From UBA1181 sp045113275 (GTDB lineage Bacteria > Bacteroidota > Bacteroidia > Bacteroidales > Paludibacteraceae), in the NCBI GenBank assembly GCA_045113275.1, contig JBGUIU010000225.1, positions 1-14,948 on the forward strand: a DNA stretch of 14,948 nucleotides, given 5' to 3'. The notes beneath the pieces were generated by a model. The model searched no databases and was not told where the DNA came from. It saw nothing but the letters and a program-made list of their open reading frames with translations. Shown here piece by piece: positions 1 through 6,974 of this stretch. The position numbers and the translations under genes were made by a program. The number at the start of each line of letters is the position of its first letter. Positions within the stretch are counted from its first letter, which is position 1.

Positions 1-170
1 GTTAAAGAATCGTCATTCCACCAGCCTGAATTTTGCGAAATAGAATCGTCATTCCGCTCACCTGCTGTCGATGAATCTTGTTTGCCAGTACAACCTGTCA
101 CCAGCAACATGAGAATAACAACTATATAGTTTGTTAGATATATGTTTGAATTAGATTGTCCCCCCCCCAT
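1..170 (-). CDS. Lipoprotein, N-terminal part (runs off the left edge)
   Basis: An open frame starts at the ATG at 168-170 and stays open to the window edge, giving 56 visible codons. It encodes a hydrophobic stretch (about residues 15-25, YIVVILMLLVT) followed by a lipobox, V-T-G-C, with the acylated Cys at residue 27. The mature part begins CTGKQDSSTAGERNDD and is polar and acidic. This is the pattern of a signal peptidase II lipoprotein, although the n-region lacks the usual Lys or Arg. Nine G residues span the start codon and the next codons, so the frame depends on the tract length: one G more or fewer gives an early stop. An internal ATG (codon 21) would leave too short a signal peptide. 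Function is unknown, and the C-terminal part must be read outside the window. Confidence 0.6.
   Translation of the reverse strand, partial: MGGGQSNSNIYLTNYIVVILMLLVTGCTGKQDSSTAGERNDDSISQNSGWWNDDSL
6..55 (-). repeat. 14-bp direct repeat inside the lipoprotein gene
   Basis: The 14-mer agaatcgtcattcc occurs at 6-19 and again, without a mismatch, at 42-55. The 36-bp period equals 12 codons. On the coding strand it gives RNDDS and then WNDDS, so it is an in-frame repeat in the N-terminal mature region. More copies may lie beyond the window edge. Confidence 0.6.
160..168 (-). repeat. Nine-G homopolymer at the lipoprotein start codon
   Basis: The plus strand has nine consecutive C, read as G9 on the coding strand. 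The first G completes the ATG and the other eight fall in codons 2-4. With 8 or 10 G the frame closes within about a dozen codons, so only lengths equal to 9 modulo 3 keep the lipoprotein frame open. This is a possible contingency locus for slipped-strand phase variation. Confidence 0.75.
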
Positions 171-335
171 TTAATTTATGGTCTTTAAGTTACACAATCA
201 GTAATAAACAACGAATATTACCCCTAAAGAAGAATACAATATTTTTCATGGACCTTCATTTGAAATACAAACAATGTTCAGAATCCATACAAATTCAAAC
301 AGATCCATTATTATTGATGCATGTGATATAGAGCA

Positions 336-770
336 TTAATCTCCCACAACTGCTTTCTCAAAGATATCCTTATAGCCTTCAAGTCCCATATACTGATGAT
401 TCCGGACATAGCGAATAAACTTTCCTTTGTTCTTTTTCTGATCTTGTTTCAAGGCGTTCTTTAACGTATGATTCCATGTTTTTGGCTCTCCATTCCCATA
501 AGAGACATACTTGTCATAGGCTTTCTGCAAATAGTAGCCTAAGTAGGCACAGGTCTCATACATTTTCTCTACACGATCAGCTTTTTTATCTTGATCTTCA
601 ATATAAGACGTGAAACAACTTTGCATGATGGAGATATAATTGAGTTCTTCATAACAGTTGTCCACCATAAATTGCATCATACCGGTACGGACTGTATTTG
701 AAAATCCTGGATGCTGACTGAAATTACAGAATAAGTCTCCCCTATCATATGTGAGATCGTCGATCTGCAC
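336..770 (-). CDS. Small hypothetical protein, start uncertain
   Basis: I do not recognise this 144-residue protein. It is soluble, with no signal peptide or membrane segment, and rich in aromatic, Cys, Lys and Asp residues (motifs NCYEELNYIS and YETCAYLGYYLQKAYDKY). It looks mostly helical. The first listed codon is GTG at 768-770, but the same frame stays open upstream to a TGA at about 816-818. That extra stretch reads KFDKDPRVNKKILDD, which looks protein-like, and contains no ATG. The gene may therefore be 5'-truncated, or start at a rare codon. It lies just downstream of the 829-1527 membrane protein gene on the same strand and could share its transcript. A role as a small immunity or accessory protein is possible but unsupported. 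Confidence 0.5.
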   Translation of the reverse strand: MQIDDLTYDRGDLFCNFSQHPGFSNTVRTGMMQFMVDNCYEELNYISIMQSCFTSYIEDQDKKADRVEKMYETCAYLGYYLQKAYDKYVSYGNGEPKTWNHTLKNALKQDQKKNKGKFIRYVRNHQYMGLEGYKDIFEKAVVGD

Positions 771-828
771 ATCATCTAGGATTTTTTTATTAACACGAGG
801 ATCTTTGTCAAATTTTCAAGAATGCTTC

Positions 829-1527
829 TTAGAACCAACTCTTAACAAGGTCGAAATTCAAATAAATTCGAACGCCCAAACACAAGATTGGAACCAGTAT
901 AAGGCCAAGTTTGATTTTGCCTTTTATATCGTCAATAGGAATTCTATATAGTTTTTTCAACGGCGAAAGGAACGTAACCAAATAGGCTTGTGGGTCGTCC
1001 TTCGTTTGTCCCAACTCATTCAAATAAGAATAAGAAGAGTTTACCGCACCCGAGAAATTACTTCCCACCTGTGCAGCCATATCCGCATATTTAGTGAAAT
1101 CCCCGTATGTTACACCAGACAAGAATACGGATAAGAACTTGAACTTATTCAAAATAAAATCCTTTGACGAATTAAACAATTTTTCAGGATCTGCCTTGTC
1201 AGAAACTAGACCTACCTTACTTTGGATGAACTCATAATTGGTAGCAATTGTGTGGTCGATTGATGGATCGATAATTTCAGGTGCTTTATGCAAGACATAA
1301 TAAACAACAATACCAGCAACAGCGGCTAAAAAGAACACTATTGAGAAGAGGAATCTCCATTTATTAAATTCACCCCAAGAGAAAATGAGAGGTGTCAATA
1401 TCAAAGAAAAAGCCAAACCCATAATTAGTCCCTTAACAATAATGCCCATCGCTTTCGCACCAAAACCTTTAATAAGAGACGTTACAAGAGAGAATACGAT
1501 ACTTATTACTCCACCTAATGTTTTCAT
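829..1527 (-). CDS. Multi-pass membrane protein, unknown family
   Basis: This 232-residue protein has clear membrane segments at about residues 28-50 (GLIMGLAFSLILTPLIF), 58-79 (FLFSIVFFLAAVAGIVVYYV) and 205-225 (IKLGLILVPILCLGVRIYL). A fourth, weaker amphipathic or hydrophobic segment lies at 5-20. The loop at about 80-200 is largely hydrophilic and helical (TIATNYEFIQSKVGLVSDK, then a KFKFLSVFLSG patch), and would face either cytoplasm or periplasm. I do not recognise the family, and it does not resemble any T6SSiii membrane subunit I know. A -7 type promoter element lies about 39 bases upstream. The gene is divergent from the broken plus-strand gene at 1578 and is followed by the 336-770 gene. 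Inner-membrane proteins of this type in T6SS-linked accessory DNA can be immunity proteins; that is only a guess here. Confidence 0.7.
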   Translation of the reverse strand: MKTLGGVISIVFSLVTSLIKGFGAKAMGIIVKGLIMGLAFSLILTPLIFSWGEFNKWRFLFSIVFFLAAVAGIVVYYVLHKAPEIIDPSIDHTIATNYEFIQSKVGLVSDKADPEKLFNSSKDFILNKFKFLSVFLSGVTYGDFTKYADMAAQVGSNFSGAVNSSYSYLNELGQTKDDPQAYLVTFLSPLKKLYRIPIDDIKGKIKLGLILVPILCLGVRIYLNFDLVKSWF

Positions 1528-1565
1528 ATATTCAGATTATTATTTATCAATGTAAATAGATTTAG

Positions 1566-1573
1566 CAAACTTA
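1566..1573 (-). promoter_or_regulatory. Possible -7 box for the 829-1527 gene
   Basis: On the minus strand this reads TAAGTTTG, an exact match to the Bacteroidota -7 consensus TAnnTTTG. The ATG is about 39 bases downstream. Only a weak TTG stands about 16 bases upstream in place of a full TTTG -33 box, so the call is tentative. Confidence 0.4.
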
Positions 1574-1577
1574 CAAC

Positions 1578-2182
1578 ATGTCGTTTACCCAACCTTGTGA
1601 AAACAAAAATACAAAAAAAATCAATTACAAAAGGTATTTACGCATAAATTTTGCAATTTATTTTATCCTCTCCCCCATTATCTATGGCTTCATCAAACGC
1701 TTGCTAAACAAGCTATTTCACAAAGATGTACCAAAGAAAACGATGGACACATATCTTCTTTTGAGGATTGGAGTGACTCAACAGAATACTTGTTTGTAAG
1801 CTTGTCAAAAAATGCGAAAATCGTCCATCAAACAGAAATTTTCGATAAGTTTGAAGAACCGATTGACAGCACCCAACTCAAAAAGTTTGATTCAAGCGGT
1901 GTGGCAATGGTGAATGGCAGAGTGCTTTTCTTCCCTATCGTGTATGGGTATTCAGACAAGATTGATAAAGTATTTTTGACTGACGAATATTTTGAAAAAG
2001 GGTTCCAAAAGGAAAAAACCACAGAAGGAAAATCTGACAGCAAATACGATTATCGGAATTTCAGATTAGAACTTATGCCAGACGGGAAAACAGCTGTCAT
2101 TCTTTATTCTTATGCGTACCACGAATCATATAGAAGTCCGGAAAGATCATCACACCATTATCATCACCATGACGATGACTGA
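1578..2182 (+). pseudogene. Frameshifted membrane-anchored protein gene
   Basis: Two frames together look like one gene. Frame one (1578 onward) encodes a membrane segment, INFAIYFILSPIIYGFIKRL, then LLNKLFHKDVPKKTMD, and closes at 1797-1799. The frame one base earlier is open across the junction and reads on as HISSFEDWSDSTEYLFVSLS to a stop at 2180-2182, with no ATG near its start. The join lies near 1740-1750 and needs one lost base or two gained. The DNA at about 1656-1745 matches the start of the 5552 gene in the same codon phase (IYFILLIIVFGIIKLVLNKL there), so the two share an origin at their 5' ends. The C-terminal part differs, with no YD repeats, and ends in a His/Asp-rich tail (HHYHHHDDD). 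A sequencing error or programmed frameshift cannot be excluded. Confidence 0.55.
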
Positions 2183-2248
2183 TGTTTTTGATCTAAATTA
2201 GAACTGCTATCGAAAGAACAAAACTGATTACCATTAATGAACATCTAA

Positions 2249-2301
2249 ACCCAGAGCGTTACCCGTGGACTATATCTGTCACGGTCTTTCAGCCCTATTC
2301 G
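2249..2301. repeat. REP-like element, copy A
   Basis: The core acccagagcgttacccgtgg, then actatatctgt, then a short ctttcag loop region, matches two further copies at 5085-5133 and 5449-5498. The terminal hairpin is partly degenerate here. It lies between the convergent gene ends at 2182 and 2319, where it could also act as a transcript-end structure. Confidence 0.55.
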
Positions 2302-2318
2302 TTTAATGTACGGGCGAC

Positions 2319-3587
2319 TTACATTTTTTTTAATCTCACCTGATATTTCTGAGGTGTGACTCCATATCTCTCTATTCTACTTCTATACTCCTCTTCGTCA
2401 TCTTCATCAGGGTCGAATCCTGTTATTTTTAATTTATGATCCAATGGATAGGGTGTCCGATAATAGCCTTCCAATCCATCCTCCGTGACGTGATAGCAAA
2501 ACAAGTCCACGCCAAAATCCTTATAGACATATCTTGGGAAATAATCCTGGTCTCCTGGCTTCAAACCGTCGGATTCTTCTCTCTCTATGTGTGTAATCCA
2601 AAATGAAGCGTCATACCAATATGAATCACAATAACGGATGTCCTTTCTATATCTTTCGTCAATGAATATTCTCCTCTGTTCTGGGAACTCAAGTAAGTAT
2701 GCTTTTTCGTTTCTTTCCCCATATTTTCCTGTGTTCCTAAAAAATAGTTGATCCCGTCCTCCTCTAAACGGACGCTCCCGCAGATAATAGACAGGTTCTT
2801 CTCCAATCATTCCCTCATAAAGAAGTGGGGGAAGGTTGGTGTGGTATTTTTCCAACCCCTCACCTGTGACAAGCGCCGCACGTCCGTAGTCGTTCAGTAA
2901 CGGTTCAATATCAGAGATATTTATTTTCAAATACTTAGTCAGATCAAAACGCGAGCTAAGACTTATCCGAGCCCCAATTTTATCCTGGGTAAACTCAAAA
3001 TCAGTAAGATCCGCAAGGTCCTCTTCTTCAGTCACTTCGTATCCTAATAGCTTGCTTTGAAACTTATAATAGTTTTCTTCACTGAAAAAATCCTCCAAAT
3101 GATACAAATCGCCCGTCTTCGGATTAAAATTGTAGTATCTTAACGTCTCTGTTCCATCACTCTCAGTAAATGCGATTTTAATACAAAGATTGCGCGAAAA
3201 ACTGTCATCATAAAATTTTGTCGTCGGCTTGCCCTCGTATGAAAGTCTCACAATATGATCGATACCATCCACACAAGACCCATCGGGTCCATTGAAGATC
3301 ACACCAAAATTTCTCATTTGAAGTAGTGCGTTCACCTTTCGCTCCACCTCCTTGTCCTCCATCTGTATATATGGGAACTTATAATCATGCCAGTTCTTAA
3401 GATTGCGTCTCTCAATTTTAATGATTTTATATCCTTCCAAGGGCTCGAACGGAGTTTTCTTCGTTTCTTCCTCCATCTCATGCGCCATTTCTCCTAGGAT
3501 ATTCTTCAATCCATTATAGATTTTGGAGCAGCTTGAAAAAAAAGGTATAATTGTCATGATTAAAATGACGGTTCTTTTCTTACTCAT
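2319..3587 (-). CDS. Lipoprotein with DUF3298/RsiV-like region, copy 2
   Basis: This 422-residue protein begins with a short signal peptide and a lipobox ending at Cys20 (FFSSC), so it is probably a periplasm-facing lipoprotein. The residues after Cys (SKIYNG) lack the acidic surface-export signal common in Bacteroidota. Residues 70-90 (YKFPYIQMEDKEVERKVNAL) and 152-173 (FNPKTGDLYHLEDFFSEENY) resemble the DUF4163/DUF3298 module of RsiV and PdaC, which has a conserved pattern of Fxx-TG-xLxL-DxF. The remaining ~190 residues are unassigned, with an acidic run at 392-400 (DPDEDDEEE) and a basic end. It is a tandem paralog of the next upstream gene, about three quarters identical by eye in the part I aligned, with 7 bases between them, so the two form one operon. 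Function is unknown; ligand binding or immunity in the periplasm is an inference. Confidence 0.75.
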   Translation of the reverse strand: MSKKRTVILIMTIIPFFSSCSKIYNGLKNILGEMAHEMEEETKKTPFEPLEGYKIIKIERRNLKNWHDYKFPYIQMEDKEVERKVNALLQMRNFGVIFNGPDGSCVDGIDHIVRLSYEGKPTTKFYDDSFSRNLCIKIAFTESDGTETLRYYNFNPKTGDLYHLEDFFSEENYYKFQSKLLGYEVTEEEDLADLTDFEFTQDKIGARISLSSRFDLTKYLKINISDIEPLLNDYGRAALVTGEGLEKYHTNLPPLLYEGMIGEEPVYYLRERPFRGGRDQLFFRNTGKYGERNEKAYLLEFPEQRRIFIDERYRKDIRYCDSYWYDASFWITHIEREESDGLKPGDQDYFPRYVYKDFGVDLFCYHVTEDGLEGYYRTPYPLDHKLKITGFDPDEDDEEEYRSRIERYGVTPQKYQVRLKKM

Positions 3588-3594
3588 ATTATAC

Positions 3595-4860
3595 TTACAT
3601 TTTTTTTAATTTCACCCGATATTTCTGAGGCTTGACTCCATATTCCTCTATTCTATATCTATAGTCCTCTTCTTCCTCTTCATTAAGGTTGAATCCTGTC
3701 ACTTTCAATTCATGGCCCAATGGATAGGGGGTCTGATAATAGCCCTCCAATCCATCTTCCGTGACCCGATAGCAAAACAAGTCCATGCCAAAATCCTTAT
3801 ATTCATAATGCGGATAATAGTCATCGTCTCCTGGCTCCAAACCTTCGGAGGCTCTCACTTTCTCTATGTGTTTAATCCGAAATTGGCCGTCATACCAATA
3901 TGAATCACAAAAATAGATGTTCTTTCTGTCTCTTTCGGAAGGGATTATTTCCATCTGTTCTGGGAACTCAAGCAAGGACCATTCTCCGACTCTTTCCCCA
4001 AATTTTCCTGAGTTCCTAAAAAATAGTTGGTCCTTCCCTCCAAATGGATGCCTTCGCAGATAATAGACTGGTTCTTCTCCAATCGTTCCCTCATAAAGAA
4101 GATTGGGGAGGTCGGTGTGGTATTTATCCAAATCCTCGCCCGTGATAAGCGCCGAACGTCCGTAGTCGTTCAGTAACGGTTCAATGTCAGAGATGTTTAT
4201 TTTCAAATACTTATACTGGTCAAAACGCGAACTAAGGCTTATTAGAACCCCAATTTCAGTCTGGTTAAACTCAAAATTAGACAAATCAACAAGGTCATCT
4301 TCATCAATCAATTCGTATCCTAATAGTTTGCTTTGAAACAGATAATAGTTTTCTTCACTGAAAAAATCCTCCAAATGGTACAGATCTCCCGTCTTTGGAT
4401 TAAAATTGTAGTATATATACCCCGCTCTCGTTGATCCATATTCGATTCTAATTCTAAGATTGCGCGAAAAGCTATTATCAGAAAATCTTATCGACGGCAT
4501 GTCCTCCACGTATGAAAATCTCACAAAATGATCGATACCATCCACACAAGACCCATCGGGTCCATTGAAAACCACCCCAAAATTACCCATTTGAAGTCGA
4601 GCGTTCACCTTTCGCTCCACCTCCTTGTCCTCCATCTGTACATATGGAAACTTATAATCACGCCCATACTGAAGACAGCATCTCTCAATTGTAATGATTT
4701 TATATCCTTCCAAGGGCTCGAACGGAACATTCGTCGTATCTTCGCCCATTTCATACGCCACTTCTTTTAGTATATTTATCATTCCATTACAAATCTTAGA
4801 GCAACTTAAAAAGAGAGGCATAATTGCCATGATTAAAATTATTGTTCTTATCTTTCTCAT
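3595..4860 (-). CDS. Lipoprotein with DUF3298/RsiV-like region, copy 1
   Basis: This 421-residue protein is the first gene of the lipoprotein pair and is preceded by a good Bacteroidota promoter at 4930-4960. It has a Lys/Arg-rich start, a hydrophobic core and the lipobox LFLSC with Cys20. The same YKFPYVQMEDKEVERKVNAR and FNPKTGDLYHLEDFFSEENY stretches as copy 2 are present, so both keep the RsiV/PdaC-like region. Differences cluster in short patches (for example the segment after IERC, the loop near MPSIRFSDNS, and the stretch around QMEIIPSERDRKN), as expected if the two copies recognise different partners. RsiV itself binds lysozyme in Bacillus, so a peptidoglycan hydrolase is one possible partner, but nothing in this sequence shows that. 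No signs of decay are seen in either copy. Confidence 0.75.
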   Translation of the reverse strand: MRKIRTIILIMAIMPLFLSCSKICNGMINILKEVAYEMGEDTTNVPFEPLEGYKIITIERCCLQYGRDYKFPYVQMEDKEVERKVNARLQMGNFGVVFNGPDGSCVDGIDHFVRFSYVEDMPSIRFSDNSFSRNLRIRIEYGSTRAGYIYYNFNPKTGDLYHLEDFFSEENYYLFQSKLLGYELIDEDDLVDLSNFEFNQTEIGVLISLSSRFDQYKYLKINISDIEPLLNDYGRSALITGEDLDKYHTDLPNLLYEGTIGEEPVYYLRRHPFGGKDQLFFRNSGKFGERVGEWSLLEFPEQMEIIPSERDRKNIYFCDSYWYDGQFRIKHIEKVRASEGLEPGDDDYYPHYEYKDFGMDLFCYRVTEDGLEGYYQTPYPLGHELKVTGFNLNEEEEEDYRYRIEEYGVKPQKYRVKLKKM

Positions 4861-4929
4861 ATTCTATATATGATTTATCTTGTTCCGACTGAATTTTCTT
4901 GATTGTTCAAAAACATATCATTTATAATA

Positions 4930-4960
4930 CAAATATATGAACATATTCCGAGTCTTCAAA
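4930..4960 (-). promoter_or_regulatory. Promoter of the lipoprotein pair
   Basis: On the minus strand TTTG (4957-4960) is followed after exactly 19 bases by TATATTTG (4930-4937), matching the Bacteroidota TTTG / TAnnTTTG promoter. The ATG at 4860 is about 70 bases downstream, leaving a leader of roughly 60 bases. Confidence 0.7.
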
Positions 4961-5040
4961 TTTATAAAAAATTATTTCGGACAGGGTACGCCACGGTTCC
5001 ATGACGGTCACGTATGGTGAGGAATGTCATTTGTGCACCA

Positions 5041-5091
5041 TATCCTAATCCCAAGGGGATGCCATATCACAGACGCTGGTGTAAACCCACG
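5041..5091 (-). repeat. Inverted, diverged copy of the 5161 repeat unit
   Basis: Read on the minus strand, this holds gggtttacac, ctgtgatat and a small C/G-rich hairpin in the same order as the plus-strand unit starting at 5161. Its own mini-hairpin is ATCCC-aag-GGGAT (5048-5060). Together with the 5161 unit it forms a long imperfect inverted repeat around the REP-like copy B. Confidence 0.5.
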
Positions 5092-5133
5092 GCGATGTCC
5101 ATGGGCTAAATCTGTTTTGGCCTTTCAGGCCTA
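5085..5133. repeat. REP-like element, copy B
   Basis: It reads acccacggcgatgtccatgg, then gctaaatctgttttggcctttcaggcc split here into two pieces for length: gctaaatctgtttt and ggcctttcaggcc. The last part forms a GGCC-tttca-GGCC hairpin. It shares the core and hairpin with copies A and C. Confidence 0.6.
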
Positions 5134-5160
5134 TGTGGCACATTCCCTGACGATTAACCA

Positions 5161-5397
5161 CACGGGTTTACACACCGTGCCTGTGATATACCACCCCTGC
5201 CGGGGTTGGCGGCATCACGTCACAGACCATTGCCCCCCATTCGTCCTATTTGTCCTATTAGTCCGACAAAAAACGCCTACAAACACGGGGGTACACACCG
5301 TGCCTATGATATACCACCCCTGTCGGGGTTGGCGGCATCACGTCACAGACCATTGCCCCCCATTCGTCCTATTTGTCCTATTAGTCCGACAAAAAAC
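5161..5397 (+). repeat. Two direct 114-bp repeats, period 123 bp
   Basis: Unit 1 is 5161-5274 and unit 2 is 5284-5397, with four mismatches by my count. Each carries CACGG...CCGTG, a mini-hairpin ACCCC-tgcc-GGGGT (tgtc in unit 2), and an end with cattcgtcctatttgtccta and a gtccgac-A6 tract. The period is a multiple of three, which creates a false repeat-coded reading frame. No coding function is supported. A run of short cttaact repeats follows to about 5432. Confidence 0.8.
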
Positions 5398-5448
5398 TCT
5401 TAACTCTTCCTTCTTAACTCTTAACTTAACCACACGGGTTCACACACC

Positions 5449-5498
5449 ACCCCAGGACGTTACCATGGACTATATTTGTTTTAGCCTTTCAGGCTAGG
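5449..5498. repeat. REP-like element, copy C
   Basis: The core accccaggacgttaccatgg and actatatttgttt is followed by the hairpin TAGCC-tttca-GGCTA (5482-5496). Compared with copy B the stem bases differ on both arms but still pair, which suggests the hairpin itself is maintained. Confidence 0.6.
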
Positions 5499-5500
5499 AA

Positions 5501-5529
5501 TTTGAATTATTGTTTTTTTCGTAAATTTG
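5501..5529 (+). promoter_or_regulatory. Promoter of the YD-repeat gene
   Basis: TTTG (5501-5504) and TAAATTTG (5522-5529) fit the Bacteroidota -33 and -7 boxes with 17 bases between them, slightly short of the usual spacing. The ATG at 5552 follows after 22 bases. REP copy C ends only a few bases before the -33 box. Confidence 0.55.
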
Positions 5530-5551
5530 CATCATCATCAATACTAAATTT

Positions 5552-6781
5552 ATGGCTACTATCATTTTTATTATTTATTTTATCCTCTTGATCATTGTCT
5601 TTGGCATCATCAAACTCGTGTTAAATAAGCTATTTCTTAAAAATGTTTCAATGATGACAATGGGCATATCCTTCACAATTATGTTAGCGTTTCCGGTTGT
5701 CCTATTCAAAGGCTGCGAATCGTGTGTGGAGCATATCAAGGGAGAATGTAAGCAAGAATGTGAACCAGATTCGTCAGTTTCAACTGTTGAACAAACGGAA
5801 GTGGACAAAGTTGAGAAAGTCGAAAAAATAAAAAGAGTTATCACCTTCGAATTAAAGGAGGACCACGATCATGCTATAACGAAAGGCGATACCATAGAAG
5901 TAACCACCTACAATGAAGACGGCAAAATCATAGAATCTTACCTTCCTGGAAAAGTCGTAGAGTGGGATGATGAATGGACAAGATTTACCGCCAAATACGA
6001 CGAAAAAGGAAATAGAATAGAAGAATACGATTATGACCACAGAGGTCGCTGTTTCCTAAAAAAGACCATTAAATATAATGAAAACAACAAGGTAATAGAG
6101 GAAGTGACTGCTCATTTTGTAAGAATCTTCACCACAATATACAAGGCAAAATACGACGACAAAGGACTTTTGATTGAAGAATGCGAAACGACGACAGATG
6201 GGGATTTCAATTATCGTACCACCTACAAATACGATGAGAAAGGGAATCAAACCGAGTATTGCAGATATACAGGCGACGACAGCATAGAAGAGAAGAGTAC
6301 AAATAAATATGACAACAACGGGAAACTCATTCTAAACACCTATTACTCGGAAGAGGCTTCGTCTAAAACCACTTATCAGTATGATGAGAATGGACATCTG
6401 GCAGAAGAATGTGAATTCGACTCAGACAATTCACTTTATATGAAAAAGACCTACAAATACAATGATAAGGGTTTCGTGGCTGAAGAATGTATTGAAGAAA
6501 GTGATGGACAAAAGACTAAATATGTGTATAAGTACGACGACAACGGAAAAGAGATAGAAAAGAGCACCTATAAAGCAGGAACCGCCCCACAAAAAAAGGA
6601 AGTCCGTCAATACGACGCTAATGGGAATATGACCGAGTGCTGCATCTATGGCGCCAATGGCAAGATAAAGGAAAAGACAACATACAAAAAAGAGAAGTAC
6701 AAGAACGAAACCATCGTCAGAAAAGGAGAAGACGGCATCTTTGAATCAGGTGAATTAGAAGAGTTTGAATACTTTGAGTAA
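5552..6781 (+). CDS. Membrane-anchored YD-type repeat protein
   Basis: This 409-residue protein has two hydrophobic segments (about residues 3-27 and 37-53), then a Cys cluster (Cys55, 58, 66, 70), a charged linker, and from about residue 148 nine repeats of the form [KQ]Y[DN]xxx[GNK]. They start at residues 148, 174, 200, 226, 252, 276, 302, 327 and 353, a period of 24-26. Each probably forms beta-hairpins like the YD repeats of Rhs and related proteins, but there is no Rhs core, no toxin domain and no signal for T6SS loading. I infer an envelope protein with the repeat region on one side of the inner membrane, perhaps for protein binding. Its own promoter lies just upstream, and it converges on the T6SS operon. 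Its 5' end is related to the broken gene at 1578. Function is unknown. Confidence 0.75.
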   Translation: MATIIFIIYFILLIIVFGIIKLVLNKLFLKNVSMMTMGISFTIMLAFPVVLFKGCESCVEHIKGECKQECEPDSSVSTVEQTEVDKVEKVEKIKRVITFELKEDHDHAITKGDTIEVTTYNEDGKIIESYLPGKVVEWDDEWTRFTAKYDEKGNRIEEYDYDHRGRCFLKKTIKYNENNKVIEEVTAHFVRIFTTIYKAKYDDKGLLIEECETTTDGDFNYRTTYKYDEKGNQTEYCRYTGDDSIEEKSTNKYDNNGKLILNTYYSEEASSKTTYQYDENGHLAEECEFDSDNSLYMKKTYKYNDKGFVAEECIEESDGQKTKYVYKYDDNGKEIEKSTYKAGTAPQKKEVRQYDANGNMTECCIYGANGKIKEKTTYKKEKYKNETIVRKGEDGIFESGELEEFEYFE

Positions 6782-6912
6782 TCCACGTTTGTATTATGCC
6801 GTCCCTTGGCGACTGGAGCATCACACACATCATCGGAATGGAGTGGCTGGCATCATCCTATACCCACGGCGTTGTCAATCAAGAGGCGGGTTCATACACA
6901 TGTTTTCTCTAT

Positions 6913-6935
6913 CCTACAATGCTCGTCGTTGTAGG
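6913..6935. terminator. Hairpin between convergent genes, possible weak terminator
   Basis: CCTACAATG (6913-6921), loop ctcgt, and CGTTGTAGG (6927-6935) form a 9-bp stem with one G-T pair. It lies between the plus-strand YD-repeat gene and the end of the minus-strand T6SS operon. Neither side has a T-run, so intrinsic termination is uncertain. The rest of 6782-6974 shows a fragment acccacggcgttgtc (6862-6876) resembling the REP core, and nothing else I recognise. Confidence 0.4.
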
Positions 6936-6974
6936 TCAGTGGATTGGTCACCTCGGTGTGGGCGTTGATTTCCA

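Larger units (their letters stand above)
2317..4866 (-). repeat. Tandem duplication of the lipoprotein gene, unit about 1,276 bp
   Basis: The same junction text, acttacattttttttaat, overlaps the stop codon of both genes, starting at 2317 and at 3593, and both starts share ctcatatt. The copies therefore lie head to tail with a period near 1,276 bp. Divergence is moderate at both DNA and protein level, so the duplication is not recent. REP-like elements stand on both outer sides. Confidence 0.7.
4861..5551. other. Noncoding repeat-rich interval between divergent genes
   Basis: About 690 bases hold no gene I can support. From left to right they contain the leader and promoter of the lipoprotein pair, an inverted repeat relative (5041-5091), REP copy B, two direct 114-bp units, a cttaact-rich stretch, REP copy C and the promoter of the YD-repeat gene. 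Confidence 0.7.

Noticed and set aside
171..335. Promoter or terminator between the two leftmost genes
   Set aside because: No TAnnTTTG match and no stable hairpin with a T-run found by eye.
1735..1750. Programmed -1 frameshift joining the two halves of the 1578 gene
   Set aside because: The site lacks a standard X-XXY-YYZ heptamer and a following structure, so decay or a sequence error is simpler.
5161..5397. CRISPR array
   Set aside because: Only two long units with a 9-bp gap; no short repeats with unique spacers and no cas genes.
5024..5497. Plus-strand frame of 157 codons with a repeated protein segment
   Set aside because: The repeat comes from the 123-bp period of noncoding REP-like DNA, and the frame crosses hairpin cores B and C.
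5552..6781. Rhs toxin
   Set aside because: Only short YD-like repeats; no Rhs core, no autoproteolysis motif and no C-terminal toxin.
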